This document shows positions 37,001 through 45,492 of a stretch of DNA of 64,000 bases, piece by piece. The DNA comes from Rhizobium jaguaris (GTDB taxonomy: Bacteria; Pseudomonadota; Alphaproteobacteria; Rhizobiales; Rhizobiaceae): contig NZ_CP032694.1 of NCBI RefSeq assembly GCF_003627755.1, forward strand, positions 1,355,501-1,419,500, given 5' to 3'. The position numbers were made by a program, and so were the translations under genes. The notes under the pieces are model-generated. The model searched no databases. It saw nothing but the letters and a program-made list of their open reading frames with translations, and was not told the DNA's origin. The stretch's first letter is position 1; every line of letters starts with the position of its first letter.

Positions 37001-37177
37001 GGCCATGGTCTGCGGTGAGGCACCCGTCAGCTGGGCCGAGACGTTGATCGTCGGGAAGTCCACCTGCGGCACCGCCGCGACGGGGATGAGCCGGTAGCCG
37101 GCGAGACCGGCAAGAACCACGCCAATGGCAAGAAGCGTGGTGGCGACCGGTCGCTGGATACAGAAGCTTGGGATCAT
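34058..37177 (-). CDS. RND multidrug efflux permease (MdtB/MexF-like)
   Basis: A 1039-residue inner-membrane proton-drug antiporter of the HAE1 group. It begins IPSFCIQRPVATTLLAIGVV, has 12 helices in two halves, each with a large periplasmic loop, and has the proton-relay aspartates in GLTIAVGLVVDDAIVMLENI. The closest well-known group by eye is MdtB/MdtC. It pairs with the adaptor upstream through an ATGA overlap. No outer-membrane factor gene is adjacent, so it likely shares a TolC-type channel encoded elsewhere. Confidence 0.92.
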   Translation of the reverse strand: MIPSFCIQRPVATTLLAIGVVLAGLAGYRLIPVAAVPQVDFPTINVSAQLTGASPQTMATSVATPLIKQFETIPGISEISSTNSLGNTSIVLQFNLDRSIDAAAGDVQAAISTAQRKLPNNLTTPPSYRKTNPADAPVMLIAVQSDTLQRSKLDDIAENIIAPSISTLPGVAEVTVNGAQTYAVRIDVDPNKLLDRGIGIDTVNSAVVNANNQVPIGTLQDAAQSMTINADTQRVNADQFRTLVIANPNGNPIHLGDVADVQDSVQNQNIGSWYDGQRAIILAIQRQPDANTVDVVDAVNKTLPKLHAEMPASVKMTVMNDSAQPIREAISDVKFTLMLTIGLVVLVIYMFTGHVTATIIPGLAVPLSLISTFGMMYVLGYSVDNISLLGLTIAVGLVVDDAIVMLENILRHMEEGMPVRQAALKGAAEVSYTIISMSISLIAVFIPILLMGGVVGRIFNEFGMVVAIAIVSSAVVSLTVTPMLGSRLSSAHSHPPLPVRLFNKGFNWTEANYGKGVEWCLRHRYIVLGSFLASVALSAYLFLTLPASFFPQEDIGRLQISTRARQDISYPAMRDLQNQAAAAIKANPAVEHVMSVVGASARQTLNNGTIYAQLKDKKDREPLDQTLREMRAAVAKIPGIQVFINPQQSLRFGGRQTASQYQLIIQALNADLTNQWANKMLQEMRKDPRFTDVTTDAQYNALQANIVVDTEKAAAYGINNNLLRTTLEEAFSDYAAAQIQSTGDSYDVIIEYDANQPWDDQKLSRIHVTSSKGEQVPLSAFAHIVRNTGPVTINQTGQLVSTTVSFNLPAGEALGDATAQIDQIKKDINMPADVFTSYGGTAQIFQQSQGSTPYLILAAVLTIYVVLGVLYESFIHPLTILSGLPAAALGALLALKLFGFDLSIIALIGLLMLIGIVKKNAIMMIDVALETLRSTAGISPAEAIHEACIRRFRPIMMTTFCALLGALPIALGGGASSELRQPLGIAVVGGLVVSQILTLFITPVIFLQMNSLNDYLARFGNRKETHQHEEETPTAIAAE

Positions 37178-38426
37178 TGCTGCGCTCCAACTGCGATGGT
37201 TTCGGTCTTGCCATCATCGGCCGCGGCGACCTTCTCGCTCGGATTGTCGCTGAACTGTTCCTTGACCTCGGTGCCGTTGTTAAGCTGCGACTGCCCCTCG
37301 ACAACGACATGGTCGCCGACCGAGAGGCCCGTGGCGACGGCCGTTCGGCCGCCGTTGGCGCGATCAATGGTGACCGGCGTGATCTTGACCTTGTTGTCTT
37401 TCACCACAAAGGCGATGTAGCCGTCCGGCCCGGGCTGACGGCGACCGTCGGCACGACGATGAGTTGCTCGTTGTCGGCAAAGTGAACCATGACATTCGCG
37501 GAGCGTCCCGGCCACAAGGCGCCGTTGGCGTTCTCGAAGGTTGCCTTCACGGCGATCGTTCCGGAAGCCTGGTTGACCGTATTGTCATAGAAGGTGATCG
37601 TTCCGGTGCGAGGCTTGCCCTTTGCGGAACGAGGAACGGTGGTGACCTGGACAGGACCGGCGGCCAGCTGCTCCTGCAATTGGCGCAGGTTGTTTTCCTG
37701 CATGGTGAACTTGATGTAGGCCGGATCATATTTGCTGATTGTCACGATCGGCGTGCCGGCGCTGACATAGGCCCCGAGGCTCAATTGAACGTCGCCAAGG
37801 CGGCCGTCATAGGGCGCGCGTATATCGGTGTTTCCGAGCAGGACCTGATCCGAGGCAAGCTGCGCTTGGTCCGCGCTGACTGTGGCAATAGCGGCATCGC
37901 GGGTCGCGCGCGCTTCGTCAGCGGTCGCCTGAGTGCCGGCATTGCTTGTGAGCAGGCTATTGGCACGGGTCAGCGCGGTCTCTGCCTGGGCAAGGTTTGC
38001 CTGGTCTTTCGTGAGGTTCGCCTGGTCCTTGCTGACGGCAGCCTGCGCTGTACGCGGATCGAGCTTGGCGATTAGATCGCCGGCTTTGACCGTTGCGCCG
38101 TCCTTGACGGCGATCTGCGTGATCAACCCAGCTTCCTGCGCGGCGATCGTCGTCGAATCGATCGGCACGACCCAGCCGGTCGCCGGGACGTCCATCGGAA
38201 GCGTGCTTTTGACAGCGGCGACCGTCTTTACGGCGATGGGGCCGACCTGACGCTTGCCCTGGCCACCAGCAGTTTTGCTGCTATCCTCGGTCTTGGCCGA
38301 TGCTTTATCGACGAAAGCCGACATGAAGGGGATACGGTCGCGGTAGCTCCAGACTGCTAGAGCGGCGACAATGACAACGCCAAGAGAAAGCAAAATTTCT
38401 TCATATTTAAGAACCGGTCGAGGCAA
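37174..38426 (-). CDS. RND efflux periplasmic adaptor (MdtA-like), with an apparent frameshift
   Basis: The adaptor begins in one frame with an N-terminal membrane anchor (SLGVVIVAALAVWSY), a lipoyl/hairpin region rich in alanine and glutamine (about 95-210) and the beta-barrel domain (about 215-300). Near 37431-37440 the frame changes: VVPTVAVSPGRTATSPLW ends in a stop, while QPGPDGYIAFVVKDNKV continues in the next frame to ETIAVGAQQ. One missing C (CCAG read as CAG) explains it. Restored, the protein is about 417 residues and ends with ATGA overlap on the permease. The start appears to be TTG at 38426 with no good ribosome site, so it is uncertain. Confidence 0.85.
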
Positions 38427-38834
38427 GTTGCAGGAAACGCGATGACATTTGATGTGGATTTATTGCGACGCAACAAAGACGGGCTTTGCCGCAATTCATC
38501 ACATCGCCGTTACCGCTAACGTTCGGTATTCTGTCCCTATAACGCGAATTTATGAACGCCAATTCGCGGCAACTTACCACAGTTCGACAGGGTGAAAAAT
38601 TAACACTTGGAAAGCTTTGCCGGTGTGTTTCCGTTTGCAGTGCAACAAATGGTCGAAATGACTATTTTTTGATTGCAGTTATGCGACAAAAGCAATGCAA
38701 TGCCGCTCTTATGTCGCCGTTTATCCCGAATCTGCAGGATTCGGGCCCGGTATCGGCCTCGTCGTTTCTCACGCAATTGTGTTCGGTGCGCCCGTTTTCT
38801 CCAAAGGCACACCGCTTATTCGCTGATCCTATCT
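38427..38834. other. Non-coding gap with an 8-bp-stem hairpin
   Basis: A 408-base gap between the RND adaptor start and the SDR stop. I see no convincing gene. CCCGAATC (38725-38732) pairs perfectly with GATTCGGG (38738-38745) over a 5-base loop, about 90 bases past the SDR stop; it has no U-run on either strand. The part nearest 38427 must hold the promoter of the RND operon. Confidence 0.5.
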
Positions 38835-39623
38835 TCAGAGCGAACGTGCCGCGCCGCCGTCGCAGCGGATCATGGAGCCGGTGACATAGCTCGCGGATTC
38901 GCTGCAGAGAAAGGCGGCTGTCGCCGCGAACTCTTCGACGCGGCCATAGCGACCGGCGGGAATGCGCTGCTGACGCTCGGCATGAATTTCCTCCAGGCTC
39001 TTGCCACTGCGTTTGGCTGCCGCGTTGTCAAGTTCGGCCAATCGGTCGGTAGCGATGCTGCCCGGCAGAAGCATATTCACGGTGATGCCATGGGCCGCGA
39101 CCTCGGTCGCTAGCGTCTTGCTCCAGCCGGCAAGCGCGGGGCGCAGCGTGTTGGAGAGCGCCAGATTGGGGATCGGTTCGATGACGCCGGAGGAAGCGAC
39201 GGTCAGGATGCGTCCCCAGCCCTGCGCCTTCAGGCCGGGCAGCAACGCATTGGTTAGCGTTATGATCCGCGCCACCATCGACAGGAAATAGGTTTCCAGC
39301 CGGTCGGCGGTCATGTCCTCTGATGTTCCTGGTATCGGCCCGCCGGTATTGTTGACGAGAATGTCGAGTCCGCCGAGTTTGTCGGCTACCGCCTTGCCGA
39401 CGACCTCGACGAAATTCTCGTCGTTGAGATCTGCCCAGATCCAATCGGCCTGGCCTTTTCCTTCGGCATTGATGGCCTTGCAATTGCTCTGGAGCCTCTC
39501 GCCGCTGCGACCGCAAAGCAGGACATTTACACCCTCACGCGCCAGCGCCACCGCTATGCCATGGCCAAGCCCCTTGGACGAAGCCAAAACCAGCGCCCGC
39601 TTTCCTTTGATGCCGAGATCCAT
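38835..39623 (-). CDS. SDR family oxidoreductase
   Basis: A 262-residue short-chain dehydrogenase/reductase fold. The cofactor motif reads ALVLASSKGLGHGIAVALA, which differs from the usual TGxxxGxG by having ASSKGLGHG. NNTGG stands where most have NNAG. The serine of VASSGVIEP is in place, but the usual YxxxK pair is not obvious: the region reads NLALSNTLRPALAGWSKTLA, with lysine but leucine/asparagine at the tyrosine position. This pattern is shared by a known subgroup annotated as FabG-like or BKR-like. Substrate unknown. ATG at 39623 preferred (AGGTGA 6 bases upstream) over GTG at 39632. Confidence 0.82.
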   Translation of the reverse strand: MDLGIKGKRALVLASSKGLGHGIAVALAREGVNVLLCGRSGERLQSNCKAINAEGKGQADWIWADLNDENFVEVVGKAVADKLGGLDILVNNTGGPIPGTSEDMTADRLETYFLSMVARIITLTNALLPGLKAQGWGRILTVASSGVIEPIPNLALSNTLRPALAGWSKTLATEVAAHGITVNMLLPGSIATDRLAELDNAAAKRSGKSLEEIHAERQQRIPAGRYGRVEEFAATAAFLCSESASYVTGSMIRCDGGAARSL

Positions 39624-39731
39624 GTTGTTCACCTTTCACGTTGCCGAATATTTCGAAGGGGATTTATAGAATGCTGCGAACCATTTTTGAAAGTTGAATG
39701 CCGATAAGCAGCAAGCAAACGCGCGGAAATA

Positions 39732-39747
39732 TTGACGTTAACGTAAG
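39732..39747. promoter_or_regulatory. MerR/LiuR-like operator candidate upstream of ETF-QO
   Basis: TTGACGTTAACGTAAG contains the perfect 10-bp palindrome ACGTTAACGT. It resembles the operator pattern described for LiuR, a MerR-family regulator of branched-chain amino acid and fatty acid catabolism in proteobacteria, whose regulons often include electron-transfer flavoprotein genes. It lies 170 bases before the ETF-QO start. Match judged from memory. Confidence 0.4.
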
Positions 39748-39916
39748 AGTAATCTAACTTCGACAGAGCGCTGTGCGAATTGGAGGATCAACTGTCGCTT
39801 CCCGGCTCGACAATCCCCTCCCATTTTGACAAGAGATACCCGAAATGGGGAAGACGCCCAAAGGGGATAAGGCCGCGCGCCAATTCAATCGGAGCCTGGT
39901 CAATCGGAGAAAGTGA

Positions 39917-41581
39917 ATGACTGACGCCAGTGAGCTGCCTGAACGCGAGAGCATGGAATTCGACGTTGTGATTGTCGGCGCCGGACCGGCTGGCCTGTCG
40001 GCTGCGATCCGGCTGAAACAGGTCAATCCCGATCTCACCGTCGTTGTGCTCGAAAAGGGAGCGGAGGTCGGCGCCCATATCCTATCCGGCGCGGTCGTCG
40101 ATCCGATCGGCATAGATCGCTTGCTGCCCGGCTGGCGCGAAGAGGAGGGGCATCCCTTCAAGACCGAGGTGACGGACGATCATTTCCTGTTCCTGGGACC
40201 CGCCGGCTCCGTCCGCCTGCCGAATTTCATGATGCCGCCGCTAATGAGCAATCACGGCAATTATATCGTCTCGCTTGGGCTTGTCTGTCGCTGGCTCGCC
40301 GAAAAGGCCGAGGCGCTCGGCGTTGAAATCTATCCCGGCTTTGCCGCAACCGAAGTGCTCTATAATGATGCCGGCGCCGTCATCGGCGTCGCCACCGGCG
40401 ACATGGGCATCGAGAAGAACGGCGAGCCTGGTCCGAACTATACGCGCGGTATGGCGCTGCTCGGCAAATATGTGCTGATCGGCGAAGGCGTGCGCGGCTC
40501 GCTCGCCAAACAGCTGATTGCCAAGTTCGACCTGCAGAAGGGCCGCGAGCCGCAGAAATTCGGCATCGGCATCAAGGAACTCTGGCAGGTGAAGCCCGAG
40601 CACCACAAGCAGGGTCTCGTGCAGCATTCCTTCGGTTGGCCGCTCGGCATGAAAACAGGCGGTGGCTCTTTCCTCTATCATCTCGAGGACAATCTCGTCG
40701 CCGTCGGTTTCGTCATCCACCTCAACTACAAGAATCCCTATCTCTATCCCTTCGAAGAATTCCAGCGCTTCAAGACGCATCCGGCGATCCGCGGCACGTT
40801 CGAGGGGGCCAAGCGGCTCTCCTACGGCGCGCGCGCCATTACCGAGGGTGGCTGGCAGTCGGTGCCGAAGCTTTCTTTCCCCGGCGGCGCGCTGATCGGC
40901 TGTTCGGCCGGTTTCGTCAATGTGCCGCGCATCAAGGGTAGCCACAATGCGGTGCTCTCGGGCATGCTGGCGGCTGACAAGATTGCTGCGGCGATTGCAT
41001 CCGGCCGCTCCAACGATGAAGTGGTCGAGATCGAGAATGAATGGCGTGCCACCGATATCGGCCGCGACCTGAAGAAGGTCCGCAACGTCAAGCCGCTCTG
41101 GTCGAAATTCGGCACCGGTCTCGGCATTGCGCTTGGCGGCTTCGACATGTGGATGAACACCTTGTTCGGCTTCTCCCTGTTCGGCACGCTGAAACACGGC
41201 AAGACCGATGCCCAATCTCTCGAACCGGCGGCCAAGCACAAGCCGATCGCCTACCCAAAGCCGGATGGCGTTCTGACCTTCGACCGCCTGTCCTCGGTGT
41301 TCCTGTCGAACACTAATCATGAGGAGGACCAGCCGGTCCATCTTCAGGTCAAGGACATGGCGCTGCAGAAGAGCTCGGAATTCGACATCTATGCCGGTCC
41401 GTCGACCCGCTACTGTCCGGCCGGTGTCTATGAATGGGTGGAAAAGGACGGCAAGGAAACTTTCGTCATCAACGCCCAGAACTGCGTCCACTGCAAGACC
41501 TGCGACATCAAGGACCCCAACCAGAACATCAACTGGGTGCCGCCGCAGGGCGGTGAGGGGCCGGTCTATCCGAACATGTGA
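39917..41581 (+). CDS. Electron transfer flavoprotein:ubiquinone oxidoreductase
   Basis: A 554-residue enzyme that passes electrons from ETF to ubiquinone at the membrane. The FAD-binding motif VIVGAGPAGLSAAIRLKQ is at the start. The membrane-associated quinone region is in the middle. At the end the 4Fe-4S ligands appear in RYCPAGVYEW and NAQNCVHCKTCDIKDP. Length and motifs are complete. It links fatty acid and amino acid oxidation to respiration. The gene is preceded by a palindrome that may bind a LiuR-like regulator and is followed after 13 bases by a GNAT gene. Confidence 0.95.
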   Translation: MTDASELPERESMEFDVVIVGAGPAGLSAAIRLKQVNPDLTVVVLEKGAEVGAHILSGAVVDPIGIDRLLPGWREEEGHPFKTEVTDDHFLFLGPAGSVRLPNFMMPPLMSNHGNYIVSLGLVCRWLAEKAEALGVEIYPGFAATEVLYNDAGAVIGVATGDMGIEKNGEPGPNYTRGMALLGKYVLIGEGVRGSLAKQLIAKFDLQKGREPQKFGIGIKELWQVKPEHHKQGLVQHSFGWPLGMKTGGGSFLYHLEDNLVAVGFVIHLNYKNPYLYPFEEFQRFKTHPAIRGTFEGAKRLSYGARAITEGGWQSVPKLSFPGGALIGCSAGFVNVPRIKGSHNAVLSGMLAADKIAAAIASGRSNDEVVEIENEWRATDIGRDLKKVRNVKPLWSKFGTGLGIALGGFDMWMNTLFGFSLFGTLKHGKTDAQSLEPAAKHKPIAYPKPDGVLTFDRLSSVFLSNTNHEEDQPVHLQVKDMALQKSSEFDIYAGPSTRYCPAGVYEWVEKDGKETFVINAQNCVHCKTCDIKDPNQNINWVPPQGGEGPVYPNM

Positions 41582-41594
41582 CGGGCATGGGAAG

Positions 41595-42113
41595 ATGCAG
41601 CGAGACGCTTTCACCATTCGGCTTGCCCGTTCCACTGATCTGGATTTTATGGCGGAGATCGAGATCGACGCCTTCGTGACTCTCCGTCAGGCACTCGGCA
41701 GAGAGGATGACGGCAGGACCGTGCCGCGTGACAAGCTGCAGCGTGCGCTCGATGCGAAGCTGTTGCTCGTGGCGGCGGATGATTTGGATCACCCCTTCGC
41801 CTTCCTTGCCGCTGCCGAGCTTGATGGTGCGATCTATGTCGTGGAGATTGACGTCATGCAACGCTGGCAGCGCAAGGGTGTCGGGCGCCGCTTGATGCTG
41901 ACCGTAATCGAAGCGGCGCGGACGCGCGGCGCATCGGGCGTCACCTTGACGACGGACCGCTATGTGCCGTTCAACGCGCCTTTTTACGCCTCGCTCGGGT
42001 TCAAAGTGCTGGATGAACATCAGATGCCGGCAGGACTGTCTGAGATTCTAAAATTCGAGATCGACCATGGCGCGGGTTCCGAAAGACGGGTGGCCATGGC
42101 ACTGTGGTTCTGA
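41595..42113 (+). CDS. GNAT family N-acetyltransferase
   Basis: A 172-residue protein beginning FTIRLARSTDLDFMAEIE with the acetyl-CoA loop in QRWQRKGVGRRLMLTVIEAA and the late segment VPFNAPFYASLGFKVLDE. These are the A, B and C motifs of the GNAT fold. Substrate unknown. The ATG at 41595 has GGAAG just before it; it lies 13 bases past ETF-QO and is probably co-transcribed with it. Confidence 0.85.
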   Translation: MQRDAFTIRLARSTDLDFMAEIEIDAFVTLRQALGREDDGRTVPRDKLQRALDAKLLLVAADDLDHPFAFLAAAELDGAIYVVEIDVMQRWQRKGVGRRLMLTVIEAARTRGASGVTLTTDRYVPFNAPFYASLGFKVLDEHQMPAGLSEILKFEIDHGAGSERRVAMALWF

Positions 42114-42161
42114 GTAGGTATTTACAGGCGTCAACTATCAGATGACGCTGTCTTAAATGCC

Positions 42162-42186
42162 GAAGGCTGCCCAAGGGGCAGCCTTC
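42162..42186. terminator. Bidirectional hairpin between convergent genes
   Basis: GAAGGCTGCCC (42162-42172), loop AAG, and GGGCAGCCTTC (42176-42186) form a perfect 11-bp stem in the 99-base gap between the converging GNAT and EamA genes. U-runs are weak on both sides. Confidence 0.65.
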
Positions 42187-42212
42187 AAGCTATCCTTCAC
42201 TGATCGCCGCGC

Positions 42213-43115
42213 TTATTTCCGCGACAGTACCCCCGTCGAAAGCGCAACGCCCATTCCGGTGACAACAGCGGCTGCAATTTCAGCGGCGCCGATCGATTCG
42301 CCAAGCAGCAATGCGCCGCCGAAGGTGGCGAGGACGGGTGTGATGGCAGTGAAGGCCGCGGCTTGCGTGCCGCCGAGGGCCTGAACGGCGAGACCATAGG
42401 CGAGCGTGGCGGCGAGGCCGGAAAGCAGGCCTTGGCTGACAACCTGCAGGCCGATTTCCGGCAGTGGGATGGAGGCGAGCGAACTGCCGAAGATGAAGGC
42501 CAGGCCGACGTGGATGAGGAACGACCAGATGGCGATGATGGCGCTTGATTGGATGGCGTTCAGGCCGGAGCGACGAAAAGCGTGGGTGTAACCGGCCCAG
42601 AGGAGGGCGCCGAGCGGCAACAGCGTGAAGCTGGCCCATGAAATCTCCGTGCCGGACAGGCTACGCACCAAAAGGATGATGACGCCGGCGACGATGCCCC
42701 CGAGGCCGAGCCAGCGGGTGATGTCGGGTCGCTCGCGAAACAGCAGCACGCCGAGCAGCGCCGTTGCCAGCGGCATTGAGCCACCGAGCAGGATGCCGGC
42801 TGATGCGGCGGGTGTGAAATGGATGGCGAAGGTAGTCAATTGAAAGAAGAGCGCGCCTGAGCCGCAGACCATCAGCGCCAAAAGCTTCAGCGGCACACCT
42901 TTCGGCAACAGCCCGGTGCGCAGCCAGACGGGCGAAAGCACCAGCGCCGGAATGCCGTAGCGGATCAGGCCGAGGTCGACCGTGCCCATCTGCGTTTCTG
43001 CGGTGTGGCGGGTGGCAAGAATCCAGTTGGCCCAGATCAGCACCGTAACGATGGCGCCGGCATAACCGACTGCAGCAGGCGTTGTCTTGCGGGAGGAGAG
43101 GGTCAAAGCAGTCAT
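42213..43115 (-). CDS. EamA/DMT family transporter
   Basis: A 300-residue membrane protein with ten hydrophobic helices in two EamA repeats; the second repeat ends ITPVLATFGGALLLGESIGAAEI, typical of the family. Drug/metabolite transporters of this type export amino acids and other small molecules. The ATG before TALTLSSRK has AGGA 8 bases upstream and is preferred to the longer frame. An Lrp/AsnC regulator is divergent at 146 bases, suggesting an amino-acid export system under its control. Confidence 0.85.
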   Translation of the reverse strand: MTALTLSSRKTTPAAVGYAGAIVTVLIWANWILATRHTAETQMGTVDLGLIRYGIPALVLSPVWLRTGLLPKGVPLKLLALMVCGSGALFFQLTTFAIHFTPAASAGILLGGSMPLATALLGVLLFRERPDITRWLGLGGIVAGVIILLVRSLSGTEISWASFTLLPLGALLWAGYTHAFRRSGLNAIQSSAIIAIWSFLIHVGLAFIFGSSLASIPLPEIGLQVVSQGLLSGLAATLAYGLAVQALGGTQAAAFTAITPVLATFGGALLLGESIGAAEIAAAVVTGMGVALSTGVLSRK

Positions 43116-43260
43116 CGACGTATCCTTTCGAGCCGTCCGGATCATCATCCGGTTGACGAAAAGATAGCGCCGAAGGCCGAGGCATGTCCTTGCTAGTTAT
43201 GGCTCGAAGAAAGTGCTATGAGCAACTATCTGCCAATATTAGCGGAAAGACTTTGCAAAA

Positions 43261-43734
43261 ATGCCAAAACTGGATAAATTCGATATTGCCATCCTTAACT
43301 GCCTGCAGGAGGACGCGCGCGCCACCAATGTCGAGATCGCCGAGCGGGTGAACCTGTCGCCGTCACCCTGTTTGAGGCGCATTCGCAATCTGGAAAAATC
43401 GGGTCTGCTGCGCGGCTATCGCGCCGATATCGATCGCAAGGAGGCCGGTCTCGGGCTGACGGTTTTCGTCGAACTCAAGGTCGGCCATCATTCGAAAGAG
43501 AATTCCGAGGCGCAGCAGGCGGCATTGCTCGCGATCCCCGAGATCGTGTCCTGCCACCTGATTTCCGGAGCTGCGGATTTTCTGGCGGAAGTCGTCGTCG
43601 AGGACCTTGCCGCCTATGAGAAGGTGATGTCGGAAAAGCTTCTGACGCTGCCCGGCGTCTCCGACCTACGCTCGAATTTCGCAATCCGCAGCATCAAGAC
43701 CAACGGCGTCTTGAAGCTGCCCCAGCCGATCTGA
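43261..43734 (+). CDS. Lrp/AsnC family transcriptional regulator
   Basis: A 157-residue regulator with an N-terminal helix-turn-helix (DARATNVEIAERVNLSPSPC, then LRRIRNLEKSGLL) and the C-terminal ligand-sensing ferredoxin-like domain (IPEIVSCHLISGAADFLAEV). Length is standard. Divergent from the EamA transporter, so it probably senses the substrate of that exporter. Confidence 0.9.
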   Translation: MPKLDKFDIAILNCLQEDARATNVEIAERVNLSPSPCLRRIRNLEKSGLLRGYRADIDRKEAGLGLTVFVELKVGHHSKENSEAQQAALLAIPEIVSCHLISGAADFLAEVVVEDLAAYEKVMSEKLLTLPGVSDLRSNFAIRSIKTNGVLKLPQPI

Positions 43735-43757
43735 AAACTACCGGCATGAAAGAAAAA

Positions 43758-43775
43758 GGGGCCGTCGCCGGCCCC
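43758..43775 (-). terminator. Terminator between lrp-like gene and mgtE
   Basis: GGGGCCG (43758-43764) pairs with CGGCCCC (43769-43775). Five A precede it on the plus strand, giving a U-run after the stem on the minus strand, 25 bases past the mgtE stop. It may also stop the convergent lrp-like transcript. Confidence 0.75.
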
Positions 43776-43799
43776 CTTCGATGCAGGATTTTCTTATCC

Positions 43800-45173
43800 T
43801 CAAAGCAAAGTGCCGCTGAGGATCATCAGCGCGACCGAGAAATAGATCACCAACCCGGTGACGTCGACCAGCGTTGCGACGAACGGGGCCGATGCGCTGG
43901 CTGGATCGAGGCGCAGTTTTTGCAGAATGAAGGGCAGCATCGAGCCGGCCAGCGAGCCGAAGGTGACGATACCGATCAAGGCGGCGAAGACCGTGACGCC
44001 GACCAGTTGCCAATGCGGACCATAGTCGAAAAGGCCGATGGTCTGCCAAAGCACAACGCGGGCAAAGCCGACGAGACCGAGGATCGAGCCGAGCACAATA
44101 CCCGTCGGCAATTCGCGGAACGCGACCCGCCACCAATCGGAAAGCTTGAGCTCGCCGAGCGCCAGCGCCCGGATGATCAGCGAGGTTGCCTGCGAGCCGG
44201 AATTGCCTCCCGAGCTCATGATCAGCGGGATGAAGAGCGTCAGCACGACTGCCTTCTCCAGCTCGCCTTCGAAGTGCTGCATGGCGCTTGCCGTCAGCAT
44301 CTCGCCGAGGAAGAGGGCAGCGAGCCAGCCGGCACGCTTGCGGATCATGCCCCCGAAGCCGATTTTCATGTAGGGCTGGCCGAGGGCCTCCATACCGCCG
44401 AATCTCTGTGCAGCCTCGGTCGTATCGGCGATCATGGTATCGATGACGTCGTCGACCGTGACGATGCCGAGCATGAGGCCGTTTTCGTCGACAACCGGCA
44501 ATGCGAGCAGGTCGTGGCGACGGATCAGGCGGGCGACATCCTCCTGCTTCATCAGCGCAGGCGCAGTGACCGGTGCACCCTTCTGCGCCACCGTCAGGAT
44601 ACAGGCATCGGGCTCGCCGGTGATGAGACGGCGCAGCGTCACGACATGCAGCAGCGCATGGGTGTCGTCGTCGAGCACATAGATCGCATAGACCGTTTCG
44701 CGGGAGCGCTCGACCTGGCGAACGTGGTCGAGCGTCTGTGCGACGGTCCAACTGGCGAACACGCTGACGTACTCTGTCGTCATGATGCCGCCGGCCGTGC
44801 GCGGCGGATAACCCATCAAGCCCTGGATTGCGACACGTGCAGGCTCCTCAAGGGTGGCAAACAGACGCGCGCGGGCGTCGTCGTCCAGTTCGAGAAGAAT
44901 GTCGGCCACGCGGTCGTTGGACATGCCATGCAGCAGCCGTGCGGCGTCTGCATTGGTCATGACCTCAAGAATGGCAGGGGCGTTACGAAGCTCCGGCCGG
45001 TCGAGAATGCGAATGGCGCGTTCTTCCGGCATCTTGGCCAAGATGCGCGCGGCTTCGCTGGCCTCGATCGCGTTCAGCGACTCAACGCGTTCTGCAATGG
45101 TAAGGCCGCGATTATTATTGATGAATGCACGAGCGGCGCTGCCAGCCCGCATGGGGAAGCTGTTGATATTCAT
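43800..45173 (-). CDS. mgtE: MgtE magnesium transporter
   Basis: A 457-residue Mg2+ channel. It has an N-terminal superhelical domain (about 20-135; MPEERAIRILDRPELR, ILLELDDDARARL), two CBS domains (about 140-260; GGIMTTEYVSVFASW, LLALPVVDENGLMLGIVTVDD) and five membrane helices (about 285-457) with IPLIMSSGGNSGSQATSLI. The cytoplasmic domains sense Mg2+ and close the pore. A strongly structured leader lies between the promoter region and the start codon. Confidence 0.95.
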   Translation of the reverse strand: MNINSFPMRAGSAARAFINNNRGLTIAERVESLNAIEASEAARILAKMPEERAIRILDRPELRNAPAILEVMTNADAARLLHGMSNDRVADILLELDDDARARLFATLEEPARVAIQGLMGYPPRTAGGIMTTEYVSVFASWTVAQTLDHVRQVERSRETVYAIYVLDDDTHALLHVVTLRRLITGEPDACILTVAQKGAPVTAPALMKQEDVARLIRRHDLLALPVVDENGLMLGIVTVDDVIDTMIADTTEAAQRFGGMEALGQPYMKIGFGGMIRKRAGWLAALFLGEMLTASAMQHFEGELEKAVVLTLFIPLIMSSGGNSGSQATSLIIRALALGELKLSDWWRVAFRELPTGIVLGSILGLVGFARVVLWQTIGLFDYGPHWQLVGVTVFAALIGIVTFGSLAGSMLPFILQKLRLDPASASAPFVATLVDVTGLVIYFSVALMILSGTLL

Positions 45174-45189
45174 TATAGCTCGCCTTTCC

Positions 45190-45275
45190 AGTCGATCCGC
45201 CGTCGTGACAGATCGTGGCGAGCCGACAGGAGTCGGTTACAGCACGAGCGCCACTGACGGCAAAGGCAATCGACT
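45190..45275 (-). ncRNA. mgtE leader: Structured 5' leader of mgtE (riboswitch-like candidate)
   Basis: Four nested perfect helices can form in the mgtE leader. On the plus-strand coordinates they pair 45190-45196 with 45269-45275 (7 bp), 45199-45204 with 45256-45261 (6 bp), 45215-45220 with 45249-45254 (6 bp), and 45223-45227 with 45232-45236 (5 bp, four-base loop). The outer helix ends just before the GGAAAGGCGAG ribosome site, 16 bases from the ATG. The arrangement suggests control of translation or elongation, plausibly by Mg2+. It does not match the M-box pattern as I know it. Confidence 0.5.
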
Positions 45276-45492
45276 ACTACTGTCGCTAGGCATCGTAAGA
45301 TGGCTCCGGTTAATCGGTATGGAAAACACTGTTCCCCACATCGGGAGAAGTCGCTCCGAAGAGGCGAAAAGTCAAGTGGCGCCGATGGTTAATGCCATAA
45401 TGTCGCAGGTATTTTTTTATTGGGCGGCTAAGGCTTGTGCGTTGCAGCAATCATTGTTGCAAAAATGTCAAAAACAGTTTGGCCGGGGGCAT

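Noticed and set aside
38725..38745. Intrinsic terminator after the SDR gene
   Set aside because: The stem is perfect, but neither strand has a U-run after it; kept only as a hairpin note.
38552..38884. Plus-strand 110-codon frame upstream of the RND genes
   Set aside because: Overlaps the SDR gene on the other strand and has no domain or ribosome site.
45174..45400. M-box magnesium riboswitch
   Set aside because: The leader is strongly folded, but the conserved sequence blocks of the M-box as I know them are not visible and the element is shorter.
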